64,000 nt of DNA from Multifurca ochricompacta (taxonomy: Eukaryota > Basidiomycota > Agaricomycetes > Russulales > Russulaceae): the NCBI GenBank assembly GCA_022496185.1, contig WTXG01000003.1:310001-374000 (forward strand), given 5' to 3'. The notes beneath the pieces are model-generated. The model was not told the DNA's origin, searched no databases, and worked only from the letters and a program-made list of their open reading frames with translations. The position numbers and the translations under genes were made by a program. Shown piece by piece: positions 10,399 through 21,501 of this stretch. Position 1 is the stretch's first letter. Each line of letters starts with the position of its first letter.

Positions 10399-12087
10399 TC
10401 AAGTGTACGTGATGCGCAAGGAGAGGCTGAATGGAAGGGTTGTAGCGGTCACCGTCACATCCCCTCCGTCTGGTACGAGCTCCGACACCTTTTTCTCCAA
10501 ATTCGGGCGGGTCGCTGCCTCGAGCTGCGGCGGAGCCTGGAAATAGATGTGTTTCTTTGTAGTTGACAGTGAAGGCTTCTTGATTTGGCTGTATGTGCAT
10601 TAAAATCCGTTTAAATACACGGTGGCAGGCGCGAGGTGTCGGGTACGCACATATCTTGCTTTTCGACCAGCATCTCAATGAGCCGCTCAACTGTCCAACT
10701 CCCCGGAATAGAAATATCAAGGGATTCTCCACCGCAGACAGGGCAGTCTGCACGCTTCTCATGCTCGAATGTGTATGAGTATACACTTTCTGTGCCGATG
10801 ACCATGAAGTAATTATTGAGGTAGGCCGCTGAGCTCGTTGCGATCTTGAATGCCTCGTTACAACAAGATGCTAGAGAACAGTGAATGCATGAGTTGACGA
10901 GGTGGTACAACATACCCGCGATAATGGCATTGGTTGAGGCAATAGCAGGAATGATGTTCTTCACGACACCCTGTGTTAAGGACCATGTAACACCTTCAAT
11001 CTTGAACTCTTCCGCCCTCGCTCGCGCGGCATCACACAGCCATTTAATATGCTCTGGATCATCTGTATCAATCTTTGTCTCTGCAGGAGATTTGAACATC
11101 TACTCGATTATTGGAAGAAATATAACCCGCACCTCCTTTCACTCTTGGCCATTCTAAAACTGACGCCCACTCTATACAATGCTCTGGAAGACGGGGAGTA
11201 TTTGCAATCGTGCAGATAGGAAAGGTTGTTGGTTTGTTCAGCATGTCGAGGGAGCACTCGTAGCATGATGTTACTGTGGGCAGAATAACGCGCGCCTGCC
11301 CCTTGAAACCTTTAGGTGAGTCAGAGACAGTATGATGGCGAGGCAGGCGAGGCAGAGAATGAAGACCTTCCGTGCCACCATCAATCAGCGGCTTGAGACT
11401 CTCAGGATTCTCCGGATCTACGAGATTCACAAGCGTTGCATTAATCCAACGCCGTGCTTCCACTGAATCAAGGCCGCAAATGACGAGATTGAATTGCATA
11501 TAATAGTCGTCATCTTTATCTTGAATTTTGCCGTGATATCTTTCTCAGTGTCATAAAGACTGTTCAAGCAATACAGTTGGGGAAGGCTCACGGTGTAACC
11601 TTTACACCAGGGACACGCTTCATAATGTACTCTGCCGCAGCGATAGCCTTTGGCTGTCCCACGTCCTTTGGTCTGCGTGAAGGGCGTTCTGGCCTGATTC
11701 TGGCAAAACAAAACGCTGACACACGGACCTAAAGAGAAACTGTCTATTAAGGTTGCTGATATCGATCGTGTCCATGTCAATGACATGTATATCCTTGAAC
11801 CCTGACAGAGCGAGGTTCGCGAGGATTTCGCATCCCAACCCACCCGCTCCGATGACAAGAACTTTGCACTGATTCCGTAGAAAATTCTTTACCTACGGGG
11901 AAAAGAAATGCGTGTATAAAATAACTAAGAAATTAACAGTGAGATCACTTACACCTTCCCCAGCCATGAATGAGTCTGGATCTGTTCGTGGTCCTGGACG
12001 GTCCAAAACTTGATCTATATGATAGTATCTACCTTCCCAGTCTGGATAATGAGATCCATTGATAGCAGGAGCATTGATAGTGGACAT
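10399..12087 (-). CDS. UBA3: NEDD8-activating enzyme E1 catalytic subunit UBA3
   Basis: Start at 12087. The adenylation core has the nucleotide motif '[21 protein letters not shown]', followed by '[18 protein letters not shown]' and '[19 protein letters not shown]'. Zinc-type Cys pairs are 'SCYEC' and, near the C-terminus, 'CPVCGG'. The catalytic cysteine lies in '[19 protein letters not shown]', which matches the UBA3 consensus. A ubiquitin-fold domain closes the protein at 10399. UBA3 pairs with ULA1/APPBP1 to activate NEDD8/Rub1 and load it on the E2 UBC12 for cullin neddylation. About eight exons, all joining in frame. It is divergent from RCL1 with only 105 bp between start codons. Confidence 0.95.
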
Positions 12088-12192
12088 GACCATAAGATAC
12101 AGAACTTCGGATTGCAACGTCGATGTCGACGTGACTATGATGATGCAGGCGCGCCTTGATACACGTGATTGACGCGTTCTATGACTTAAACT
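12088..12192. promoter_or_regulatory. Short divergent promoter UBA3/RCL1
   Basis: About 105 bp separate the two proposed start codons on opposite strands. No clear TATA box is seen. Confidence 0.5.
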
Positions 12193-13651
12193 ATGACGAC
12201 GACGACGGACGACCAACATTCTTCATTACAATGGTCACCTTTACTTTCGTCACCGTTTAGTTCTCTCTATGCTAAGCGGTAAATCATTAAAATAGACAAA
12301 ATTCGTCCAGATGATAAAAACCCAGGACTTCGCGGTGCGCTATATCAAATCAATGCTTAAGATAATCAGGACATTAAATAAGGAATGAAATCGAGCAGAC
12401 TATGAAGTTAGCCTACTACGACTAGTGGAAAAGGTTACGAATGGTACCGTCATAGAGATATCTCTCACAGGTCTGTCATCTCTTCTCTATGCGTTGTGTC
12501 GCTTACTAGAATAGGTACCGCCATCCTCGTTAAGCCCGGTATCATTTCAGGAGGTCCGGTCACACATGATTGTCCTCTCTCGCGGTCTATAGGATATTTC
12601 TTGGAGCCGATAATCATGCTCGCTCCATTCTCGAAAAAGCCGTTCTCCTTGACACTGAGAGGCATCACTACGGATGACAAAGATCTTTCTGTCTGTCTAT
12701 TCGAAATACTTCAAGTAACTTATTTAACCACCTTCTTTAAGGTTGATCTAATACGTACTGTTACTCTTCCTCATCTCGAGCCGTTCGGAATTTCTGATGG
12801 GCTAGAACTCAAAGCAAGTGACACTTTATTCTTTCTGCTCACGTGCTCATGAATGTCCAAAGATTAAAAAAAGAGGGTCACCTCCGCTGGGCGGGGGTGA
12901 GGTTCTGTTCCTTTGTCCTATAGTGAAGAAAGTAAAAACTCTCAATTTCATTGAACCCGGAAAAATCAAGCGAATACGAGGCATCGCGTACGTCGACTCG
13001 GTTCTTATCGTGCATGCTCCTCTTAAACTGCTTTCCAGACACGCAGTACGCGTGAGCCCACAATTTTCTAATCGCATGATCGAGGCTGCTCGCTCCGTGC
13101 TAAACCGCTACATTCCCGATATTTACCTTTACTCCGATGTCTACAAAGGCGAGGAGGGGGGGAAGTGCGGCTTTTTCCCCTCTTCTTGATCGGCTTTATA
13201 GTGAGGTTTTTATAGGTCTCCTGGGTATGCGCTCTCGCTTGTTGCAGAAACCACGACAGCGGCTCTTCACTGCGCCGAAGCAGTATCACGGCCAGGCGTG
13301 GCACCTGAGGATATCTCCTTAGAAGCTACACGATCTTTGCTTAGTGAGATAGAAAGAGGTGGATGTGTCGATCAGAAGCACCAAACGCTAGTTCTTTTAA
13401 TGATGGCGCTTGGTAGCGAAGATGTAGGGCGCTGTAGAATGGCAGAGCCAACAGAGAGAACGTAAGTGAAATGCATGCCACTGAGTAACTCGCTGAAGCG
13501 TCCCTGTAGCGTACAATTTCTCCGAGATGTCAGAGATACGTTTGGTACATCATTCAAGATCGTTCCAGCTGATAAATTGGGCGAGTCGCCTCACCTTTTG
13601 TATTCATGCTACGGAACTGGATACATCAACACGAACCGGACATTAGCATGA
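12193..13651 (+). CDS. RCL1: RNA 3'-terminal phosphate cyclase-like protein RCL1 (18S rRNA processing)
   Basis: The body is clearly RCL1: 'RPDDKNPGL', 'DYEVSLLRLVEKVTNGT', 'KPGIISGGPVTHDCPLSRS', 'RGSPPLGGGEVLFLCPIVK' and 'FIEPGKIKRIRGIAYV'. The C-terminus is 'SCYGTGYINTNRTLA'. RCL1 is the catalytically inactive cyclase homologue that works with BMS1 in the small-subunit processome at site A2. Introns lie at about 12336-12400, 12471-12513, 12691-12740, 12814-12862 (a GC-AG intron), 13168-13219 and 13462-13507. The N-terminus needs attention. The conserved 'GHLYFRHRLVLSMLSGKS' is in one frame and 'KIDKIRPDD' in the next, with one base apparently missing at about 12284-12291. The only nearby ATG (12193) is in a third phase relation. 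Confidence 0.88.
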
Positions 13652-13936
13652 CCACATGAAGCCGCCGGGGTGATTGCGAGGTCCATCAGTTTCTGGCATC
13701 GCGTCTCGCCGAGTCACTATAACACCTCAAATGGCCTTGGGTGTGACCGTGAACAGTCGCACAAAGAGTTTGGACGCCGTAACGATAGTGTTGGCAGACG
13801 CAAGATATATCACCCGGGGGCTGCCATGAACGTTGCAAGGACAGCGACCACGTAATTTCTCACAAGGAGCATGTCGGGACGCATCGTTGTCATAGTCAAA
13901 CTTATTGGTACATTCGAAAGTGTCGCTATACTCACT
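13652..13936. other. Convergent intergenic region RCL1/NPR2
   Basis: 285 bp holding the 3' ends of two convergent genes. No further feature seen. Confidence 0.5.
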
Positions 13937-16025
13937 CTACCGATAAATTATTAACACTTTGCCAAAATCACCATTTCCTGAGCCCTCTCCAACGGCAACC
14001 AACCAGCGTTCCAGTGTCGGCCATCCTACTTCGAAGCGGCAACATAACTCGTCCGTGTGGTGCTCGCCATCAAGTAGCGGCACCAATGTAGGCGGATAAG
14101 CCAAGGGCCGAGCTGCTGGGACAGGTGCAGGGGCGGCTCCCCCATTTGTCTGCGTCTTTATTGCAGGTGAAGAAGGAGAGCGCGAGAGTCTCGGACGCAT
14201 GGTGTGCTGCAGACGGGGCTCGGAAGGCCCGCCCAGCGCCTGCGCAATCTCGAAGAGAGATGCAGGCGCGACAGTTGAGTGGCGCCGGGACTCCCGCACA
14301 CGAACGGTCGGCGGGCTCAACTGACCCGCCCGTGAGCGCAACGTCCCTAACGATGCTTCGGCGGCGCGAGGAGGGAGCGAGACGGTACCGCTCGTCGAGT
14401 GCGTGTTCACCGTCGCGTAGGCCGGCGATGCCTCCGATGTGCGCCGTCTTGGGCGCATGGAAGAAGATACGAGCGGGGTGACGGTCAGGCTAGTGGCGCG
14501 CTTTCGGCCGAAGGGCGACGGAGGTAGAGTGGCTAGCTTGGATTCGGTGGGCTGCTGGATTTCATCGTCAAGCAGTATTGGCCAGCGATGTACGCGACGT
14601 AAGAATCCCTGTGCAAAAATGTGAGATACGGCCATTCTCGCTGCGCCAGATTTATTAAAAAAAAAAAGACCACTATACGCGCCTTGATGACGCCGAAACT
14701 CGCTAACCTGCGAACATCGATGCCCAGGCTGCGGATGTCGTGTTCTTGCATCCACTCGAAGATCGTTTTTCCTGGCCTCATGCGCGAATACAGATGAAGG
14801 AGCATTGGCCAATCTGGGATTGTCCTCCCTAGATGATGCGAGACGTTAGCCAGGTATGAGCGGGACCGCACATTGTAACTTCACCTTCTTTGCTAACATA
14901 CGGACCGCATTCCTCTTTCACGTGTGTTTCATCAGCAAGCCACTGGATACTTTTGCGAAGTGTGTACATGTTCGCATACTGAAATATGTCGATGGTCATA
15001 ATGACCTGATAATATCTAAATACGAAATGTGCTTTGTTGGACAGGTTGAGAGAGGTGGATCTCCTTACAATAGATGTGAGATGGCTTGGCGCGTCAGGAT
15101 AACATCACAGCCAGCGAGGTGTGCGATTCGGGCGACGTGGTTAATACCATCAATGTATTGGCAGACCTGATCATTATTTGAAACGGCGGGACACCCAATG
15201 ACAGGAGCTGTCCCACCTTTGCCATGGTCAGATCCCAGTTCTGCTCAATGATATTGTCAAAGTTGATGAGGGCCACAGGCACCATCCAGTCTTCCACTGG
15301 GGGTGGGTTTGGGTAGAAAGGGAATATCTTTAACTCTATGGAGTTGAAATTGTCTATGGGGATAGAGGTCTCCGAATAAGAGTTCAAATCCTCATAAAGC
15401 TGCTCCAAGATCGCATGAATTTTGAATGAAGTTTCTGGGGACGATAGGAACGACGACTCTTCCTTAGGCGTTCAGAGCATCATATGTAGCTCTTATACGC
15501 GTAACATGGACGCAGACGCAAGCTCACCTCACACGCTGTCAAGACACGGTTCACCTTCCGAACGACAGGCTCATAACAGCTCAGATCCGCCGAGGCGCCA
15601 AACACAAAGCAGACGTTGAACCGAAGGTAGTTTCGCTGGTATTTCCCCAATAGTTCAACTGGAAAACCTAGTACCTTGTATATCCCCGCTGTGCAAGTTA
15701 CGAGGCGCCCGCAGAGGGGGCTCTGGGCGATAATATACTTGGAAATGTCATCAAAATTGAGCAGAGTGCGGTTAGATGGGGGATGATTTTTCTGAGGAGC
15801 GACTCTTATACGTGGCTCAGGTCTGTCGGATGATGTAAAGGCCATACTGGAGGCGCGCGAGCTCCCAGACGGAATGGGCGAGGCTGCACCAGAAATTGGC
15901 CCGGCAGAGGAGGCGATCAAGCCTTCAGGAACTTGATATGCTATTTCAGGGCCTCTGAGCTCATCGAAGCGGGCGTAAAAGACGGATTGAAGTCGAGGAA
16001 GAAACGAGTTTCCATCGCTGGCCAT
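13937..16025 (-). CDS. NPR2: NPR2, nitrogen permease regulator (SEACIT/GATOR1 subunit)
   Basis: The start at 16025 gives 'MASDGNSFLPRLQSVFYARFDELRGPEIAYQVPEG', the typical NPR2 N-terminus (read here in two parts). 'FDDISKYIIAQSPLCGRLV' and 'VLGFPVELLGKYQRNYLRFN' follow. The middle has 'MVPVALINFDNIIEQNWDLT'. The C-terminal part has 'GFLRRVHRWPILLDDE' and a low-complexity insert, ending with 'ERWLVAVGEGSGNGDFGKVLIIYR' split over the last exon. NPR2 with NPR3 and the Iml1 GAP inactivates Rag-type GTPases so that TORC1 responds to amino-acid or nitrogen starvation at the vacuole. The gene shares a 126-bp divergent promoter with OGG1. An upstream in-frame ATG at 16088 exists but lacks conservation. 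Confidence 0.92.
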
Positions 16026-16151
16026 ATAGTGACCGTGGTAGTTTGTGTTGTTTGACACGGCCCGTATCGTGGTCATCGTCGCGCGCATGATTAGGCGCGT
16101 TACTTAAACTTGAACTTGTACGCGCACCATCTTTATTGCTTTCCACGACGG
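16026..16151. promoter_or_regulatory. Divergent promoter NPR2/OGG1
   Basis: 126 bp between start codons on opposite strands. No recognisable core element noted. Confidence 0.45.
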
Positions 16152-17645
16152 ATGGCAGCCCAGGTCGGCTTTCATGTACTTCCACTTCCCCTGGCTCAGT
16201 TGTCGCTCGCAGCGGTACTCAAATGTGGTCAATCTTTCCGCTGGTCAATATACCCCCTCCGTGTGACATCACCATCGGATCCTTCCCATGAGTATCGTCT
16301 CTGCTTACAGGATCGCGTGGTGTGCCTTCGCCAATCTCCAGAAATTCTCTTCTACCGCTCTGTTTTTCCGGAACTGCTAGTGCCTCCAGAGATCGAATCT
16401 GCGCGTAATGCAGAGACTTTGCTCTGGCTTAAAGACTACTTCCAGCTGGACATTGATCTTGTAAAACTATATGACGAGTGGAGCGAAAGAGACCCCGTCT
16501 TCGCCAAGTTGAGGTGGAGATTTGAGGGTATCCGCATGCTTCGACAAGACCCATGGGAGAATTTAATCTCGTGCGCCCTCACATTTAGTTCGCTCTTCGT
16601 GGTGCGATTCGCTCATCACCTCTTCATTTAGGTTTATATGTTCCTCGAACAATAACATTACCCGAATTACGAAAATGGTGAAGTCACTCTGCACCCATTA
16701 TTCCCCTCCGCTCTTGTCGATTGCGCCGCCTACGACTATTGCGACCGGAATCCTCACTCCGTCCGAATCAGACGGCGATCCTAGCTATGTCACTGCAACA
16801 TCGGATCCAGAACCGGAGAGTGTCCATCCTTTCCCTCCACCATCGCGTCTCTCCGCGCCTGATGTCGCCACAACGCTCCGCTCTCTTGGTTTTGGCTACC
16901 GTGCCGACTTTATCCAGAAGACTGCGAAAATGCTCATGGATGCGCATGGAGAGAGCCCATCGGAGAAAGGGAACGAAGGTCCAGAAAGGTGGCTCCATAC
17001 CCTTCGTGACATGAGCACCGAAGATGCTCGGGGGGAGCTGTTGAAACTAATGGGTGTTGGCCGTAAAGTCGCAGACTGTATTTTGCTTATGAGCCTCGAC
17101 AAGGTCAGGCATCGTTGATGGCTGCACTTTCCCGCTGTTTTAATCCCGTGAGCAGCCTGAAGTCATTCCCGTCGATACACACGTGCACCAGATCGCCATG
17201 AAACACTACGGCTTCCGCGGTGTATCTGGCGCCAAGCAGGCGATGTCCCCAAAGTTGTACGATGTCATTAGTGAAAGGTTTCACGGTGTGTGGGGTGACT
17301 ATGCTGGCTGGGCCCATTCGGTAAGCTTACATGCCTCGCTAAAATGTACACGCTAATTGTTTCCTAAAGGTATTATTCACTGCCGACTTAAAAGCATTTT
17401 CAGACTATGGTCTGCTTACTCCCGTCCCTACACCAGGCAAACAGGGCGCGACCGTTTCGCAAGCTGCAGAAGACTATTTCTCAGCTCCAAGTCATTCAGC
17501 ACGCAAGCGACGGGCGAAGCAAATGCGGACTTTGGACACTTGTGAGAATGGGGGTGCTTCGCACGTGGAAATTAGCCCTTCAGAAGCAGGCAGTCTAGCG
17601 GAACGTGTCAAGAAAAGACGACGGGTGTTGAAGGCGCACAGGTAG
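16152..17645 (+). CDS. OGG1: 8-oxoguanine DNA glycosylase/lyase OGG1
   Basis: The start at 16152 gives an N-terminal OGG domain ('LKCGQSFRW', 'LRQDPWENL'). The family signature 'SFICSSNNNITRITKMV' is created by splicing across the intron at about 16568-16631. The helix-hairpin-helix-GPD motif is 'LMGVGRKVADCILLMSLDK' with the catalytic Lys. After another intron comes 'VIPVDTHVHQIA' with the catalytic Asp. An acidic or Pro-rich insert of about 40 residues sits after 'SIAPPTT'. The basic tail ('KKRRRVLKAHR') may be a nuclear localisation signal. The enzyme excises 8-oxoG paired with C and nicks the abasic site in base-excision repair. Complete and in frame throughout. Confidence 0.95.
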
Positions 17646-18697
17646 CACTCTGGCAATCGACGAGTAGTCTTTCGTATTTTTAGGTATGAAGAGGGCACTT
17701 CCATCAGCTTACCTTTCCCGAGCTGCTCTATTGTCATGTGTTGATAAGTGGTTGGTTTTATAGACAGTGGGGGTGACCCATGTTGGAGTTCGGTCTCACC
17801 ATGTGGACTTGTCGTAATAGACGGAGTGCAGCCGGTAAGACCATCACTGGACGCCAAGTGCCGTGATGAACACTCGCATTAATAGTAAAATGTTAGCAAC
17901 AGGGTGCTCTGTGCCGTCTGGCATCACCCTGGTATTTCTCCAAACTGTAAGTAAACCGTGCTAGGTCTCTGTCTGCCAATGTGCAAGAGCGCGTCCGCTG
18001 CTTAGAATATTTAGCCGTGATGCTTTGAAGGTGAATACCTACAAGCCCACCGCATCTGATCCTTGGGCTGTTGAACGGGGTGCTTGTATTTGTCGCTCAG
18101 TACTTGGGAGGACAGCATGTGAAGCGACGAGATGTGTCCGTTGCACAAAGCTCATAAAATGAAAAACAATTCCACCACCGAAGTTGGCGAACCGACTCCG
18201 AAATGGACTTGAAGATTGGGGAAGCAATTTTAGAGACAGCAAATGGGCGTCGGGGCTATTTAGATGGGCCTTGAGTAAAGTTATAAATCGTCGTCATCCG
18301 TCATGTTCTCTGTGCGGTTGTCGGTGGCGTCAAGGCACATCAAACGGCTGGAGACATTTGTGGGAACTATGCTCAGTTCTTGTCTTCGGAGGCATAAGGT
18401 TTTGCAGGCTTGTGTTATCAGTGAATGGAGGGGTAGGCTTGCGGAGAATCCATCACCGTGTCCAATCAAAAACCGAAAACCCGTGCCTGTTCGTGGGGCA
18501 TCCATACTATTAACAACCAACATAAGACAAGTTCAACAATCCATTATATTATATATCCCCTGAACACCTTGTCACCGACGCCGTCGTGCGAATGTCATGG
18601 ATCCTCAGGATCTTCAGGAGTAGACTCTGACTCTGACTCTGAATCTTGGTCCGAGTCGTCATCCAGGATATCTATAATCAGTGGCTGTTCGATTTCC
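17646..18697. other. Intergenic, no supported gene
   Basis: About 1 kb. Two overlapping frames of 109 and 121 codons exist on opposite strands (18184-18513 plus, 17492-17857 minus). Neither shows a family motif or splice-consistent extension. Confidence 0.45.
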
Positions 18698-19587
18698 TCA
18701 GAATCCCCCCGGAAAGAAACGGTTACGTATCACATCCAGTGCTTGCGCAAGTTGATTCTGTAACTCCACCAAGAACGTCTCTCCTTTTAGAGCGTGTATC
18801 CTCATACAGGAGACGCAGTCTGTATTGTCGATGTGACGCTCCAGGCCCGACAAGTAGTCCTGACGGATATTGATATTTGAAGGTCCAGGGAGTGGGGATG
18901 TGGAAGTCGGCCACAAAGCTTCAATGTAGGGCGAAAAAACAACGTCCAGTCAGTCGGGAAAAGCGCTATCATCAGGTGTCGACTAAAGGCACAAAGAACA
19001 ACCGACCCAGATCTGTGATGGCCCTGCATGGTAGTCACAGAACATTTGAGGCATGAAAGAACGCTATCTCTGCAGCGCTTCCGGTAGTGAGCAAGTTTGG
19101 ATAGTGATGAACTTGGAAATGGAGGCTGCCGCCCGTCTTACTATAGATCACTCAATGACACTTGAATATCTCGGGGAGGAGCTGCGGTTTTTTTCCTGAG
19201 GGAGTCCTTTGCTATTTTCCAAAGCGTAAGCACGAAAGGCTTTGGCCCCAGTTAGCTGGAGTAGCCCGCCGCAGCTAATATGGGCACGTATTGAGGACGA
19301 GACGACGTCCATGTCATACTTCTCGGAGGCAGCGAGAAGACTCAAGATCCCGTCGTAAGTTTCAGGTATCTCGGATGGGACTAGATACAAGATAAAAAAA
19401 AGGCCATTCAGCACTTCTGCATTCTCCATAAGCGCACCACCGGAGGGCCATCGATGACTTCATGGTCAGGAGGTTGAGGAAGGGACAACATATCAGAGAA
19501 GAACGGCGAGGACATGACCAGCACCGATTTGTCAACTTTCGCGTTGACAGAGTCGGACGACTGAAATATGATTTCCGGTCCTGACAT
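18698..19587 (-). CDS. BTB/POZ-domain protein (agaric-type), frame interrupted
   Basis: From 19587 the BTB fold reads 'IIFQSSDSVNAKVDKSVLVMSSPFFSDMLSL', then 'ENAEVLNGLFFILYLVPSEIP' and 'LSLLAASEKYDMDVVSSSIR'. Downstream segments 'HYRKRCRDSVLSCLK', 'DYHAGPSQIWVGCS' and a C-terminal 'ALKGETFLVELQNQLAQALDVI' match the large agaricomycete BTB family. The conserved frame is lost by one missing base near 19427-19433 and again near 19043-19048. Given the same defect in essential genes of this window, assembly error is likelier than true decay, but this copy could be a pseudogene. Function unknown; members are presumed adaptor or nuclear proteins. Tandem with a related gene at 19715-20585. Exon limits downstream of 19150 are poorly defined. 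Confidence 0.6.
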
Positions 19588-19714
19588 TGTCGAATATCTA
19601 GTTGCAGTTGAGGCACTGCTACACGAACTGGTGTGACTTCCGGGATCTGCTCCTCTAACGAGTAAAAAACCTGATTCAGCCTGAAAAAGCGTTCGACTAT
19701 GATCTGTGATATAT

Positions 19715-20585
19715 CTACGACAATAACACTCGCCCTGTCCAGCATCCATGAACAACGGCTGTGAGATGTTCCCAAGATGTATCCACTGTCTCGTTGGATA
19801 TGCTTGCGCAGGATGAACATCCACGAGATTCCCGACTGCTTTTATTCTTTACATTTACATGCCGCGCTAAGGCAATTTGAGATTCTGTGAAATTGAAGAA
19901 AGCAGGGTTTTCTGTTATGGACCAAATGTAGTAGTCGACATAGCTCAGGATACCGGAGTGAGTGCGCGTTTCACAAGATGAATCATTCAGCGTGCCAAGG
20001 TCCGATGCAAGATTATCACGAACTCTCTGAGATATCTCCAGAGCTCATAGAGAGACGCCCCTGACATAATATCGAGGTCGCCGTCCGACTTTATATCCTC
20101 GATTGTTATTGAGAAACTCAAGGTGGTGCGCGCTGCACGGAGTGCCTCTTGGTGAAGCCCATAAATCTGGGCAAGAGAATAAATAAGAGATGCGGTCTCG
20201 TCCCGAAAGAATGTTAGGTGCTGGCAAGAAATATTGTTTCGAATGTGAGTCAGCACTGCATCCATCTTATAACTTTGAGCCACCGAAAGGAGTTCCATGA
20301 CTTGATGTATTGTCGACGGAAGAGTGGGGACACAGGGAAAATGTAGGTTAGAAGGCTGACTAGGACGATGTAGTCATGTGTGAGCTGGATGAGCGAGTGG
20401 GATTCTCCAACATCTGAAGGGGTGGGGATGCTGAGGTGGGAAGCGACCTGTAGTAGCTCGGCGAGGACTGGAGAGCTACTATTGACAATGTAGAACTTTG
20501 GCACGCGAACTTCACGAGAGTCCTGCGAACGGAGAATGATGTCTGCATCAGGGCAGTCTGAGGACAAATTCTCGAGGAAAACCAT
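19715..20585 (-). CDS. Second BTB/POZ-domain protein, frame interrupted
   Basis: From about 20585 the domain reads 'CPDADIILRSQDSREVRVPKFYIVNSSSPVL' (given for orientation in pieces: 'DADIILRSQDS', 'VPKFYIVNSSSPVL'). It continues with 'MELLSVAQSYKMDAVLTHIR', 'HQEALRAARTTLSFSITIED', 'GASLYELWRY', then 'VRDNLASDLGTLND', 'DYYIWSITENPAF' and a final 'SISNETVDTSWEHLTAVVHG'. This is the full-length family pattern. Two single missing bases break it: in the G4 run at 20326-20329 (plus-strand view) and near 20030-20036. The start is uncertain; the frame stays open upstream to 20801. It lies directly upstream of the other BTB gene on the same strand, so tandem duplication is likely although the two copies are diverged. 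Confidence 0.6.
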
Positions 20586-20801
20586 AAGGCCTGAGCTCAA
20601 GGGTTCGGTTTCGGGTTCACTGACACTGACATGGGGAGAGGAGATAGATTGCAAGGGCGCAAGTATGACGAGTGTGAGACGGTCAATCACGTGATCGTGC
20701 ACATGATCACCATATCGGATGATGGGCTGAAGCCGCGGCGTTTCTTGTCTTGTCTCTTTCCGCTTCTCATACTCATATATAACATAATCGTATCTATCCA
20801 C

Positions 20802-21501
20802 AACGCCGTTTGCAGTCGCTTTGGAACAGCCACAAGAATGTGGTCATTATGTCCAGATTTCTGAATCGACCAACCGTAGCGCGATGTATATCTTGTCCTT
20901 GTGGTGCAGGCATGTCGAATGGCGTACTTGGCTTAAACCCGAGTCGCACCAAAACGCACTATCAACACACCTCATCCCCCACACTACCTCACACCCGATT
21001 CATTCGACGCCTGATTAGTGTGACCCTTACTCGGCATGCGATTAGACTGAAACGCTTCATATTTCCCTGTCTCTGCACAAGTGTAACTAGCAGCATCTCG
21101 CAAATTTCTCCCTAAAGTCTCTCGTGCCACCTTTTAAGTTAAGCCCTCTTGGTGGCAGCTCACCAGCGTTCTAAAAGTAATCTCCGTTTTTTTTTAAATC
21201 GTTCCCCCTTCTCGTTTCTCGTCCACGTCTTCCCTTTACGCTTGTATACCCGCAGCCATAACTGCAATGTAAAGCAACTTCCTGGTCGACATAGAGCTAG
21301 ACTCCTTGGATGGCAATAAGTCTGAACATAGGATGATATACATGGCAAGTAGGTGCTGGGTACGGGTTTATAAAAAGTAACAAGGCACATGTTGAGAGTG
21401 AATGACGATCGCAATCACAGCACTGACGCGTTCGCCCCACGGCCTGCTCGTCGTGCTCACTCACTGTATTGTCAGTTCACCTAATTACACTCTCAATTAA
21501 G
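20802..21501. other. Intergenic upstream of NMT1
   Basis: 700 bp between a BTB gene and NMT1, which are divergent. No conserved frame. A T9 run lies near 21187. Confidence 0.45.

Noticed and set aside
12279..12295. A 17-nt GT...AG 'intron' in RCL1 that would restore frame
   Set aside because: Removing it would delete conserved residues of the 'SGKSIKI' segment and 17 nt is far below fungal intron size; one missing base is simpler.
16110..16151. Upstream in-frame ATG of OGG1 at 16110
   Set aside because: Adds 14 unconserved residues into a very short divergent promoter; 16152 fits better.
18184..18513. 109-codon plus-strand frame
   Set aside because: Overlaps similar-sized frames on the other strand and has no conserved pattern.
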